Numbered from the stretch's first letter, positions 44,584-57,044 are shown. The stretch: DNA of 64,000 bases from Lucinisca nassula (GCA_963580285.1 OY757011.1:154989245-155053244), one strand, 5' to 3'. Notes: generated by a model from the sequence alone, not told the origin. Program-made: numbers and translations.

Positions 44584-45626
44584 ACTAGAGAAATACCCCC
44601 AGCAAGTGCCATCCCCTTTTATATGAAATGACAATTTGTCTGTAGCATTGAACCTTTCCATATAACCATTTAGTCCACTGAGAATAACTATTGCATTTCA
44701 ACAACAAGGAGTATAATGAAAGCAGTTAACCCAAAACTTGGACGTAATCAAAATGCCTAAGTCTTAATTATTGACCCCTAGCCACACCATGTGGAATGAC
44801 CCAGGAGCTTAGATATTCAATATGAAAATTAATACTACAGCTATATTCTGTACCATGTATGAAGAGAATCTAACATGAGGTTACAGAGATATGAGCAATG
44901 AAAAAGGTTTAACACAAAACTTTGGCGTAAAAATTGACAAACAGACAGACAGCCCACCCGGGGGGCTTGACACAGGGGCTTAGATATTCCAAGGTAAGGA
45001 AAGGTAATGCTATAGAGATATCTTTTACCAAATATAAAGGGAATCTAACATGTGGTTACAGAGATATAAGCAATCAAAAAGGTTTAACACAAAACTTTGA
45101 TGTCAAAGTTTACAAATGGGCAGACAGCTCACCCAGGGGATTGACTCAGGGGCTTAGATATTCTAAATGAAAGGCAATGCTATAGAGATATTAAGAGAAT
45201 CTAACATGTTCTTACAGAGATATGAGCAATCCAAAAGGTTTAACACAAAACACTGACGTAAATATTGATGAAGGGACGGACAGACTGATAGATGGACAGC
45301 CCACCTAGGGGGCTTGAACCCAGAGCTTAGATATTCCAAATGAAAGGTAATGCTATGGAGATATCCTTTAACAAATATGAAGAGAATCCAACACGTGGTG
45401 ACAGAGATATGAGCAATCAAAAAGGTTTAACACAAAACTTTGACGTAAAAGTTGACAAACGGGCGGACAGCCCATCTAGGGGCTTGACCCAGGGGCTTAG
45501 ATATTCCACATGAAAGGTAATGCTATAGATATCCCTACCCAGCCATGAAGAGAATCTAACATGTGGTTACAGAGATAGCAGCAATGAAAAAGGTTTAACA
45601 CAAAACTTTGACGTAAAAGTAGATGA

Positions 45627-45657
<31 letters not shown>

Positions 45658-46092
45658 GCCCACCCAGGGGCTTGACCCATGGGCTTAGATATTCCATATG
45701 AAAGGTAATGCTATAGAGATATCCTTTACCAAACATGAAAATAATCTAACATGTGGTTACAGAGATAGCAGCAATGAAAAAGGTTTAAAACAAAACTTTG
45801 ACGTAAAATTAGATGAACAGACAGACGGACAGACAGACAGCCCATCCAGGGGCTTGACCCAGGGGCTTAGATATTCCATATGAAAGGTAATGGTATAGAG
45901 ATATCCTTTACCAAATATGAAGAGCATTAAAGAAGTGGTTACAGAGATATGAGCTGTCAAAAAGGCTTAACGCAAAACTTTGACGTAAAGATTGACGAAC
46001 GGCGGGACAGACGAAAGTACGAACGAACCAACGAACGGACGGAAAGACGAAAACTATATACCCCCTGACATACTTCGTATGCCGGGGGTATA
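44584..46092 (+). mobile_element. Helentron-like element, copy 1 of a head-to-tail pair
   Basis: Starts ACTAGAGAAATACCCCCAGC and ends ACATACTTCGTATGCCGGGG, GTATA. The C-rich start and G-rich end form short inverted ends. The body is a tandem array of about 170-180 bp units: CCCAGGGGCTTGACCCAGGG, CTTAGATATTCCATATGAAA, GTAATGCTATAGAGATATCC, CATGTGGTTACAGAGATATG, AAAGGTTTAACACAAAACTT, then GACGGACAGAC repeats. The start lacks the hairpin seen in copy 2. Frames along it come from the repeats and are not conserved genes. Confidence 0.8.
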
Positions 46093-47246
46093 ACTAGTGA
46101 AAGTGCCCAGTGGGGCACGTATACCCCCGGTCAGCGCCATCCCCTTTTAGTGGAAATGACAGTTTGTCTGTAGCATTGAACCGTTCCATATAAACTTTTC
46201 ATTTAGTCCACTAAGAATAACTATTGCATTTCAACAACAAGAAGTATAATGAAAACAGTTAACACAAAACTTGGACGTAATCAAAATGCCTAAGTCTTAA
46301 TTACTGACCCCTAGCCCCATCCAGAGGCTTGACCCAGGAGCTTAGATATTCCATATGTAAATTAATACTATAGCTATATTCTGTACCAGAGAAGAGAATC
46401 TAACACGAGGTTACAGAGATATGAGCAATCAAAAAGGTTTAACACAAATTTTTGACGTAAAAGTTGACAAACGGACGGACAGCCCACCCAGGGGCTTGAC
46501 CCAGGGTCTTAGATATTCCATATGAAAGGTAATGCTATAGAGATATCCTTTTCCAAATATGAAGAGAATCTAACATGTGGTTACAGAGATATGAGCAATC
46601 AAAAAGGTTAAACACAAAACTTTGATGTCAAAGTTCACAAACGGGCGGACAGCTCACCCAGGGGCTTAGATATTCTATATGAAAGGTAATGCTATAGAGA
46701 TATTAAGAGAATCTAATCTCCGGTAACAGAGACATGAGCAATCAAAAAGGTTTAACACACAACACTGACGTAAATGTTGATGAAAACAACGGACGGACTG
46801 ACAGATGGACAGCCCACCCAGGGGCTTGACCCGCGAGCTTAGATATTCCAAATGGAAGGTAATGCTATAGAGATATCCTGTACATAATATGAAGAGAATT
46901 CAACATGTGGTGACAGAGATATGAGCAATCAAAAAGGTTTAACACAAAACTTTGACGTAAAAGTTGACAAACGGATGGACAGCCCATCCAGGGGCTTGAC
47001 CCAGGGGCTTAGTTATTCCATATGAAAGGTAATGCTATAGAGATATCCATTACCAAATATGAAGAGAATCTAACATGTGGTTACAGAGATATGAGCAATC
47101 GAAAAAGGTTAACGCAAAACTTTGACGTAAAGGTAACTGGTTTGACGAACGGCGGGACAGACGGAAGTACGAACAAGCGAACTAACGAACGGACGGAAAG
47201 ACGAAAACTTTATACCCCCTGACATACTTCGTATGCCGAGGGTATA
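46093..47246 (+). mobile_element. Helentron-like element, copy 2 of the pair
   Basis: Begins on the base after copy 1: ACTAGTGAAA, hairpin GTGCCC AGTG GGGCAC, GTATACCCCCGG, then GTCAGCGCCATCCCCTTTTA as in copy 1. Ends TACTTCGTATGCCGAGGGTA, TA. Same array family, fewer units. Confidence 0.85.
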
Positions 47247-47289
47247 ATAAATAAATTGGTAAACTTCTTTAGCAGGGTTATCGGTATCT

Positions 47290-47624
47290 TTACTACGCAA
47301 AGCCTTTTCTAAATTTTATAGACGTAATTCTGATTTAATTTCAAAATTCAATGTTGATCTTAAATCTCTTCTGCAACAAGGTTTATTGGAACCCGAATTT
47401 TATGGTAACTTAGTTTATAAATTTAGAAAATGTATACTTGCAATGACTTCAGCACCCAATTTCGTAAAATAAGTTCTCGATATAAAAAGATTGGGCACAA
47501 CATAAATGTTATACGACAGACTGTATGCATGGTAGTTTGCCTAATCACGGTTGACAACTTTGCTTCCCTCTTTAATTGCACATCGGTGAGTCAGCCCTCA
47601 GATTCTATGACGGTTCCAGCTTAA
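47290..47624 (+). pseudogene. C-terminal end of the retroelement protein, copy 2
   Basis: Reads KAFSKFYRRNSDLISKFNVD, LKSLLQQGLLEPEFYGNLVY, KFRK, then after a frameshift FSTQFRKISSRYKKIGHNIN, VIRQTVCMVV and ASLFNCTSVSQPSDSMTVPA. It aligns with 15009-15424 and lacks the SINE of that copy. The upstream polymerase is absent, as is usual for 5'-truncated retroelements. Shared 3' non-coding sequence follows. Pseudogene. Confidence 0.82.
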
Positions 47625-47639
47625 AGATTTACTGAGAAT

Positions 47640-47878
47640 TGAGCCCCGCCAAGCGAATTTGGGTCTTCGAGCATTCCGTCATGACAAATTTCAACTGCGC
47701 ATGCCTAGCCATTCAGAGGGGCCAGGGATATGGCTTTCTGTCTGAAGGTTCCTCTTGATTCACTGCTTGTAAGAGCGAGCTGCGAAGGTTCTGGCGAGAC
47801 TGCGCGGATGCGCGGGCTCGCCTGAACCTTCGCTGCTCGCATAGGCGATAAGTACCAAAATCGCTTGACGCGGCCCAA
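47640..47878. mobile_element. MITE with GAGCCCCGCCAAGCG ends, copy 2
   Basis: Inverted relative to 23282-23526. Flanks fit a 4-bp duplication AATT. It separates the stop region of the retroelement protein from its 3' untranslated tail. Confidence 0.85.
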
Positions 47879-48340
47879 TTAGAATTTAATTTTATGCAAT
47901 GTTGGTCGGTGCCTGATGCTGTATCTCTGGTCGGGCCACCGGTCCCTGTTGTATTTCTTTTGCTGCAGCATTTCAGTGATTTCTTGCTGTCGAATGTTCA
48001 CCGTTGTTACATCTCTGTGGCTGTTTGATTTTTGTGATCTCGGAGATGTTGCACTGATTAGTTAGGAAGCCTTCATGCGAACTGAACAAATTGTTTGTCT
48101 AAATCGCGACGGAAGTAAGGGCGAGGATTGTGGCCGCGTAAAATCGATTTAAGACCCCCCCACCCCCGCCCTGAGTGAAATTCGTTTCACTGACCGTTCC
48201 GAAGCGGTTCTTCTGTCGCGGTTTATTTTTGTTATGGTTTGTCCTTGATTGTATGTATCGCTTGTAATTTTTGTTTTGGATAGACAATTGGCCATTTTGT
48301 GGGAAAGTAACTGTCCTTTTGGCTTTCCACTATTGATGTT
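47879..48340 (+). repeat. 3' untranslated tail of the retroelement, copy 2
   Basis: Matches 15425-15842 in order (TTTAATTTTATGCAATGTTGG, GCATTTCAGTGATTTCTTGC, GCGTAAAATCGATTTAAG), interrupted by a CCCCCCCACCCCC tract near 48153. Confidence 0.75.
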
Positions 48341-48344
48341 ACTG

Positions 48345-48870
48345 CCATGCCCTTGTATTAAAAAAAAAAACTTTGGAAATATTCTTCTTAGGAAACTAAT
48401 TGACCAGTTATCTTGAAACTTGGTTGGTTGCATTAGGGACTCGGGGACCCTAACCAAGTTTGTTACAATGGTGACCTTGATTGACCATGACCTATTTCAC
48501 GCGAAGGACATTTTTGATCACATAGACCTTTATTTGTGAAAGAGGCAAAACTGGATTTTTCTTATTTTATTGTAGCCGGTTTTAACAGAAAGGCTAGGTT
48601 TTTCGAGCCACCATGGTTTGTTGAAAAACATGACAAAAACATGGCTGCCAGGGGCCGTTGCAAGTTTTTCACACTTGACTTCTGGTGAGCGTAGTGGCCC
48701 ATACTTTAAGGGGTAGAATACCGTGCCTGTCTTATTTCTTACTATTGACGTACCTATAGAAATCTTTACATCACCTACCAAGTTATTCACATATAAAACG
48801 AGTCCCAAAGAAAAAGGTCCCATAACTGAAGATATCAATATATTTGGGATAATTTACTTATTTAATCTTG
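48345..48870. other. Unassigned sequence
   Basis: Minus-strand frames of about 100 codons (48149-48457, 48530-48838) show no motif I recognise. Confidence 0.4.
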
Positions 48871-48873
48871 AAA

Positions 48874-48941
48874 ATGTATGCTGTGTGTACTCATTAGAAT
48901 CGCCTCATTACGAGGCGATTCTAGTGAGTATACATAACATG
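48874..48941. repeat. AGAATCGCCTC hairpin, doubly substituted stem
   Basis: AGAATCGCCTC ATTAC GAGGCGATTCT, the same paired change as at 20692-20757. A right-arm fragment follows at 49080-49130. Confidence 0.88.
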
Positions 48942-49544
48942 GTTATTATAAAGAAAATCTAAAAGACGTCCCCCCCCCCGCCTCAGAGATGCTGCCTGTC
49001 CCCTGTGGCTCAAACTACTCATCTCAAACAAATTTTCATGGTCCCACAAGTGATTGTGCTATAAAGTTCGACTAAACTGCTGGTGAAGCGGTTCTTATGA
49101 GTATTCATAAGCAATGTTTTTGAGCAAAAACAAGGAAAATATTGTACAGATAACCCTCTTTAAACTTTTCATACAATGACAGGATTCATTACAATGACAA
49201 TTTCATTGGAACAAATGCTTAGCTCACGATGGGAGGGGTTAACAGATATTCAAGAATATTGTGTTTATTAGTTCGAAAAATATTCTTAGAATCGCATAGG
49301 GGGTGTGATTCAAACAAATGTCCACAATATTTGTTTCTTAGAGTTCGGGAACAGGCCCCTAATAACTAATTATAGTACTCTTTACTGGGCTTCTTTATAG
49401 CAGCAAATTCTTTATAAGGGAACAAATGCTGTCGTTATAACTAGAGTCCTCTACGTTATAACTAGTCCTCTGTAGATGCTTGTAAATCACACTTCTTTGG
49501 TTGAGTACACATGAGGCTAGTCATTTAAAGCATGGTTAGCTTAA

Positions 49545-49685
49545 CGAGCTTGTTAGTCCTCAAACTGTTAACTGTTCTAGCAAGTACAATATCTAATATA
49601 GTTATTTTCGGTGAAAAGTTGAGAGGAGCTAACTAATGAATGTCGTTAGTTTTGAACAACTGGCCCCTGGTGTTCAGTGTTGAAT
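49545..49685. mobile_element. GGGGYCAGTTGTTC MITE, degenerate
   Basis: GGTTAGCTTAACGAGCTTGT, ACTGTTCTAGCAAGTACAAT and GTTTTGAACAACTGGCCCC match 59320-59565 in order. Confidence 0.75.
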
Positions 49686-49858
49686 GGAAAGGAAGGGGTC
49701 ATTGTAATTTTTCAAAGGACTGGACATAAATCACCCTTGCATTGTTTGCCCAAGTAATAGTGGGCTCTAAAATGCTTAAAGTCATCAGATACATCATTAC
49801 CATGAAACTGTCCGAAATGTGTGGTGGTGGTGGTGGATGATGATAATATCAAAGTGAA

Positions 49859-52800
49859 ACTAGAATTTGTTTTTCTACAAAAACACAGATGTCTCCCCCG
49901 TTTTTGACTGCTACGTATAACCTTGACATTGGAGGTATTGAGCTGGGTCTTGTGTGCAACACATCATCTAATGAAGATGAACATTTCTGCATAGTAACTT
50001 TAAAAATGTTCATAGAAAAATAAAAAAGTTATTGGCCGTAAACAAAAAAAGCACTTTTTTACCTTTGACCTGTAAGTATGGCCTTGACCTTTGCGGTACA
50101 ACACATCGTCTCATGATGGTTAACATTTCTGCCAAGTAATTTCATAATCCATCAAAGAATAAGGAAGTTATTGACTGTCCTTTTTTTTACCTTTGACCTC
50201 TAGGTATGACCTTGACGTTGGAGGTATGGACCTTGGTCTTGCACATGACTCATGGTCCAACTTTCAAGCCTCTAGCTCCAACAGTTTTTGAGATATCTTG
50301 CTGACAAGATTTTATTAAAAAAATTCAAAGGGCAATAACTCTTGAAAGGGGCATAATCCGGATGAGAAAAAAATACGTGTCAGCTTATTTTCCATTAAGA
50401 ATGCATATATGAAATTTCAAAACCATAGCATACACGGTTCTAAAGTTATGCTATGCATCGCTTTTAGGATTCATTACAATGGGCACAAATTACCAAAATG
50501 ACAAAGGGCCATAACTCGCAAAGTATTTTTCGGAATTTTGTCAAAAGTTAATCAGTTCATATACTCATCACCACCAATATACTCAACAACTTTCAAGGCT
50601 CTAGCTCCAATAGTGTTTGAGATATTTTGCTGACAAGATTTTATCAAAAAAATTTCAAAGGGCAATAACTCTTGAAAGGGGCATAATCCGGACGAGAAAA
50701 AAAATACGCGTCAGCTAATTTTTCATGAGGAACCCATATATGAAATTTCAAAACCCTAGCATACACGGTTCTAAAGTTATGCTATGCATCACTTTTAGCA
50801 TACATTACAATGGGCACAAATTACCAAAATGACAAAGGGCCATAACTCACAAAGTATTTTTTGGAATTTTGTCAAAAGTTAATCAGTTCATCTACTCATC
50901 ACCACCAATATATTCACCAACTTTCAGGCCTCTAGCTCCAATAGTTTTTGAGATATCTTGCTGAAAAGATTTTATTAAAAAAAATTCAAAGGGCAATAAC
51001 TCTTGAAAGGGGCATAATCCTGACGAGAAGAAAAATACGCGTCAGCTTATTTTCCATCAGAAATGCATATATGAAATTTCAAAATTATAGCATACACCGT
51101 TCTAAAGTTATGCTATGCATCACTTTTAGCATACATTACAATGGGCACAAATTACCAAAATGACAAAGGGCCATAACTCACAAAGTATTTATGGAATTTT
51201 GTCATAAGTTAATCAGTTCATCTACTCATCACCAACAATCTATTCACCAACTTTCAAGGCTCTAGCTCCAATAGTTTTTGAGATATCTTGCTGACAAGAT
51301 TTTATTAAAAAAATTTCAAAGGGCAATAACTCTTGAAAGGGGCATATTCCGGACGAGACAAAAAATACGCGTCAGCTAATTTTCCATGAGGAATCCATAT
51401 ATGAAATTTCAAAACCCTAGCATACATGGTTCTAAAGTTATGCTATGCATCACTTTTAGCATACATTACAATGGGCACAAATTACCAAAATGACAAAGGG
51501 CCATAACTCACAAAGTATTTTTCGGAATTTTGTCAAAAGTTAATCAGTTCATCTACTCATCACCATCAATATAATCACCAACTTTCAAGGCTCTAGCTTT
51601 TATAGTTTTTGAGATATCTTGCTGACAAGATTTTATTAAAAAAAAAAATTTCAAAGGGCAATAACTCTTGAAGGGGGCATAATCCGGACGAGAAAAAAAA
51701 TACGCGTCAGCTAATTTTCTATGAGGAATCCATATATGAAATTTCAAAACCCTAGCATACACGGTTCTTTAGTTATGCTATGCATCAAAAGCGTAATGGA
51801 CGGACGAACGAACCAGAACCAATATGCCCCTCAAACTTTTTCAAAGTTGGGGGCATAATAAGAAAGTTATTGACAGAACACAAAAAAGGCCCTTTTTTTA
51901 CCTTTAACCTCTATGTATGACCTTGACCTTTCAGGTATTAAACTGGGTCATGCGTGCAACACATCATCTCATGGTGGTTAACATTTCTGCCTAGCAATTT
52001 CAAAATCCATCTAAAAATAAGAAAGTTATTGACCAAACACGAAAAAAGGCCCCTTTTTTACCTTTGACCTCTATGTATGACCTTGACATTTTAGGTACCA
52101 AACTGAATCATGCATGCAACACATCGTCCCATGATAGTTAACATGTTTGCCAAGTAACTTCAAATTCTATTTAAAAATAGGCAAGTTATTAACAAAACCC
52201 GAAAAAAGGCCCCTTTTTTTACCTTTGACCTCTAAGTATGACCTTGACCTTTGAGGTACCAACCTGGGTCATGCGCGCAACACATCGCCTTATATTGATT
52301 CACATTTCTGCCATGTGATTTCAAAATCCATCTCAAAATAAGAAAGTTATTGACCAAATACGAAAAAAAGGCCCCTTTTTTGACCTTTGACCTCTAAGTA
52401 TGACCTTGACCTTTGAGGTACCGACCTGCCTCATGTGCACCACACATGGTCTCATGATTGTTAATAATTATGCCAAGTAATTTTAAAATCCATCTCAAAA
52501 TTAGAAAGTTATTGACCAAATACGAAAATAAGGCCCCTTTTTTTACTTTTGACCTCTAAGTATGACCTTGACCTTTGAGGAACCGACCTGCCTCATGCAC
52601 ACCACACATCGTCTTATGGTTGTTAATAATTATGCCAAGTAATTTTAAAATCCATCTCAAAATAAGAAAGTTATTGACCAAATACGAAAAAAAGGCCCCT
52701 TTTTTGACCTTTGACCTCTAAGTATGACCTTTACCTTTGAGGTACCGACCTGCCTCATGCGCACCACACATCGTCTTATGGTTATTAATAATTATGCCAA

Positions 52801-53294
52801 GTAATTTTAAAATCCATCTCAAAATAAGAAAGTTATTGACCAAATACGAAAAAAAGGCCCCTTTTTTGACCTTTGACCTCTAAGTATGACCTTGACCTTT
52901 GAGGTACCGACCTGCTTCATGCGCACCACACATCGTCTTATGGTTGTTAATATTTCTGCCGAGTAATTTTAAAATCCATCAAAAAATAAGAAAGTTATTG
53001 ACCGGACACGATTTGCCCATACATATATACATACCAACAAACTTCCAAGGGAGATAATTCAAAAAGTATAAATGCGAGAGTTATGGTTCTTGCGCACTGC
53101 ACGTCGTCTAATGCTGATTAATATTTATACGAAGTTTCGTGACGATAGCTCTAACGGTTTTCAAGTTACAGAGCGGACACGAAAGTGTGACAGACGGACA
53201 GACGGACAGACGGACAGACAGACAGACGGACAGACAGACGCCCGGGGGAAAAACAATATGTCTCTCCGAAAAAATTTTTTTCGGGGGAGACATA
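49859..53294 (+). mobile_element. Helentron-like element, ATGTCTCCCCC family, copy 1
   Basis: Starts ACTAGAATT, hairpin TGTTTTT CTAC AAAAACA, then CAGATGTCTCCCCCG; ends TTCGGGGGAGACATA after a GACGGACAGAC tract. ATGTCTCCCCCG and CGGGGGAGACAT are perfect 12-bp inverted ends. The array unit (about 160 bp) contains GAAAGTTATTGACC, AAAAAAGGCCCCTTTTTT, ACCTTTGACCTCTAAGTATG, ACCTTGACCTTTGAGGTACC and GCCAAGTAATTTTAAAATCC. A second element with a 330-bp array sits inside. No coding content. Confidence 0.88.
50258..51857 (+). mobile_element. Nested element with 330-bp tandem array
   Basis: About 4.4 units of 329-335 bp, each with GGGCAATAACTCTTGAAAGG, TACGCGTCAGCTAATTTTCC, CATTACAATGGGCACAAATT and CTCTAGCTCCAATAGTTTTT. 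The end reads ATGCCCCTCAAACTTTTTCA, AAGTTGGGGGCATA, and host sequence resumes as ATAAGAAAGTTATTGAC. The left junction (about 50258) lacks an ACTAGA start, so that side is deleted or rearranged. Confidence 0.85.
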
Positions 53295-53629
53295 ATAAGG
53301 TTACTTGGATTCTGCATTTTTCCCCAATGCAATACCAAGAGAACATACAAATTATGTCAATGTCCATAAAAAAACAACAAAAAAACTAGATGTCAGTAAG
53401 CAGGGCTTACTAAATAACCCCCACAACAGTCTAAAACAAATTTTTGAGGTCATCCAAGGGCCATAACTCTGCTGAAAATTGATGCCAAAAGCCGTGTAAC
53501 AGTCCCAAGCTATATTTTGTAAACATAAATTCATATATCAAATTTGATCAAAATCAAATGCTTTCTAAAGAGATTAAGCGGAAATGAATTTTTTATGTCA
53601 TTCAAGGGTTCTGCGGAAAATTGACACAA

Positions 53630-56600
53630 ACTAGAATTTGTTTTTCTACAAAAACACAGATGTCTCCCCCTTTTTGACCTCTAAGTATGACCTTGACATT
53701 GGAGGTATTGACCTGGGTCTTGTGTGCAACTAATTTCTGCAAAATAACTTTAAAAAGTTCAGAGAGAAAGAAGAAAGTTATTGACCATACACAAAAAAGT
53801 CCTTCTTTTACCTTTGACCTCTAAGTATGGCCTTGACCTTTGAGGTACAACACATCGTCTCATGATGGTTAACATTTCTACCAAGTAATTTCATAATCCG
53901 TCAAAGAATTTGACTGTACACAAAAAGGCCCCTTTTTTTACCTTGGACCTCTAGGTATGACATTGACATTGAAGCTATTGACCTTGGTCTTGCACACGAC
54001 TCATCGTCTAATGAAGGTGAACATTTCTGCAAGGTTACTTTAAAAAGTCTATCCAGAAATAAAAAAGTTATTGACTGGACACAAAAAAAAACTTTTTTTT
54101 ACCTTTGACCTCTTAGGATGACCTTGACCTTGGAGGTACCGACCTTGGTCTAGCGTGTAACACATCGTCTCGTGATGGTTAACATTTCTGCCAAGTAATT
54201 TCACAATCCATCCAGGAATAAGTTATTGACTGAACACTTAACAAGGCTCCTTTTGTGACCTTTGACCTCTTTGTATGACCTTGACCTTTGAGGTATCAAC
54301 ATGGGTCATGCAAGATACACATCGTCTCATTGTGGTTAACATTTCTGCCAGGTAATTCCAAAATCCATCTACAAATAAGGCAGTTATTGACCAAACACGA
54401 AAAAAGGCCCCTTTTTTAACTTTGACCTCTAAGTATGACCTTGACCTTTGAGGTACCAACCTGGGTCATGCACGCAACACATCCTCTCATGATGGTTAAC
54501 ATTTCTGCCAGGTAAATTCAAAATCCATCTAAAAATAAGAAAGTTATTGGCCGAACACAAAAAAGGTCTCTTTTTTACCTTTGACCTCTATGTATGACCT
54601 TGACCTTTGAGGTACCAAACTGGGTCATGCGAGCAACACACCGTCTTATGGTGGTTAACATTTCTACCAAGTAATTATAAAATCCATCTAAAAATAAGTA
54701 AGTTATTGACCAAACACGAAAGAAAGGCCCCTTTTTTTACCTTTGACCTCTATGTATGACCTTGACCTTTGAGGTACCAACCTGAATCATACTTGCGACA
54801 CATCGTCTCATGGTAGTTAACATTTCTGCAAAGTAATTTGAAATTCTATCAAAAATTAAGAAAGTTATTGACAAAACACGAAAAAAAAGGTCCCTTTTTT
54901 TATTTTGACCTCTAAGTATGACATTGACCTTTGAGGTACCAACCTGGGTCATGCACGCAACACATCGTCTCATTGTGGTTAACATTTCTGCCAAGTAATT
55001 TCAAAATCCATATAAAAATGAGAAAGTTATTGACCAAACAAGAAAAAAGGCCCCTTTTTTACCTTTGACCTCTAAGTATGACCTTGACCTTTGAGGTACC
55101 GACCTGTGTCATGTGCGCTGTACATCGTCTCATGGTGGTTAATATTTCTGCCAAGTAATTTCAAAATCCATCTAAAAACTAGACAATTAAGTGAGCATAT
55201 GCTCACTAATACCCCGGGCTACAGCCATCAGTAAAACATGAACCAAAGAAACATACAGTCGAGTTCATACAACCGTCTTTTGAGCTGAAATGAAGAAATC
55301 TGTGAAAATTGTTCATCTCAGAATTGAAATCAGTGAAGAAATGTTATCGCTAGAGTGACGACAATGTTTTTTCTAAAAATAGACACAGTGACCTTGACCT
55401 CTTGAAAGTCATACTCGCTTGAGGTATTGTCATAATCAACATTTTTGTGAAGTTTAATTGAAATCAGTGAAGAAATGTTGTCGCTAGAGTGATGACAATG
55501 TTTTTGTAAAAATAACCACAGTGACCTTGACCTTGAAAGTCGAAATTACTCGAGATATTGTCCTAAGGAACATTGGGTGAAGTTATACTGAAATCGGTGA
55601 AGAAATGTAAGCGCTAGAGTGATGACAAAGTTTTTTTAAAAATAGCCACAGTGACCTTGACAGTCGAACTCGCTCAAGATATTGTCATAGGTAACATTTG
55701 TGTGGAGTTATATTGAAATTGGTGAAGAAATAAAGGCAGTAGAGCGATGATGTTTTTCCAAAAAAATAGCCACAGTGACCTTGACCTTGAGGTCATGAGC
55801 ATGAACGTCACACTTACTCGAGTTAGTGTCATGTGGAACATTTGTGTGAAGTTATATTGAAATTGGTGAAGAAATGTAGACGCTAGAGCCATGACAAAGA
55901 CAAAGTTTTTCTAAAAATAGCGACAGTGACCTTGACAGTGAGGTCAAGACCTTGAAAGTCGAATTCGCTCGAGATATTGTCATAAGTAATATTTGTTTGA
56001 AGTTACATTGAAATTGGTGAAGAAATAAAGGCACTAGAGCGATGACGTTTTTTTCTGAAAATAGCCACAGTGACCTTGACCTTAAGATCATAAGCATGAA
56101 AGTGGAACTCCCTCGAGATAGTATCATAAGGAACATTTGTGTGAAGTTATATTGAAATTGGTGAAGAAATGTGGGCGCTAGAGCGATGACAAATTTTTTC
56201 TAAAAAATAGCCACAGTGACCTTGACCTCATGACCTTGAAAGTCAAAATTGCCCATCCTATTATTGTGCTTTGCATTTGTTTGAAGTTTCATGAAATTAT
56301 CTCAAACGGTTTGAAACGTACAGAGCGGACACAAGTGTATGATAAAAATTGCAAGTTAAAACATACAAAGGGCAATAACTCTGAAAGTAGAAAAGCAAGC
56401 GTTACGGTTCATGTGTTCTGCACGTCGTCTCATGGTGTTTAACATTTATGTGAAGTTTCATGAAAATATATCAAGCGGTTGAAAAGTTATGGAGCGGACA
56501 AGAAAATGCAAGTTAAAACATACAAAGGGCAATAACTCTGAAAGTAGAAAAGCAAGAGTTACGGTTCATGTGTTCTGCACGTCGTCTCATGGTGTTTAAC

Positions 56601-57044
56601 ATTTATGTGAAGTTTCATGAAAATATGTCAAGCGGTTTAAAAGTTATGGAGCGGACACGAAAATGTTAAGAGACACACACACAAACACACACACAGAAAA
56701 TACAAAAACTATATACCCCTATGGCATACTGCGTATGCCGGGGGTATAATAAGAAAGTTATTGAGTGGAAAAATTTGCCCATACATACATACATACATAC
56801 CGACAAACTTCCAAGGGAGATAACTCAAAAAGTATAAATGCGAGAGTTATAGTTCTTGCGCTCTGCACATCGTCTAATATTGATTAATACTATATGAAGT
56901 TTCGTGAAGATAGCTTTAACGGTTTTCAGTTATAGAGCGGACACGAGTTTGTGACAGATGGACAGACAGATGGACAGACAGACAGAGACGCCCGGGGGAA
57001 AAACAATATGTCTCTCCGAAAAAAAAATTTTCGGGGGAGACATA
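53630..57044 (+). mobile_element. Middle Helentron-like element, ATGTCTCCCCC family, copy 2
   Basis: Starts with the same ACTAGAATT, hairpin and ATGTCTCCCCC as 49859 and ends TTTTCGGGGGAGACATA. Left flank TTGACACAA joined to right flank AATACCGTGTAACAATCCC gives the host unit, seen uninterrupted at 57687-57722. No target bases are duplicated. It is itself interrupted at 55178-56748. Confidence 0.92.
55178..56748 (+). mobile_element. Innermost Helentron-like element
   Basis: Starts ACTAGACAATTAA, hairpin GTGAGC ATAT GCTCAC, TAATACCCCGGG; ends ATGGCATACTGCGTATGCCG, GGGGTATA. Left flank CCATCTAAAA plus right flank ATAAGAAAGTTATTG recreates the host unit seen at 54524-54548. Internal array: GTGAAGAAATGT, CTAGAGTGATGAC, AATAGCCACAGTGACCTTGA, CTCGAGATATTGTCATAAG (55330-56230); then two copies of a 165-bp unit (56345-56665). 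Confidence 0.92.

Noticed and set aside
44934..47222. A coding repeat protein (GLTQGLRYSK units)
   Set aside because: The frame is lost in most units; it is the array inside the element pair.
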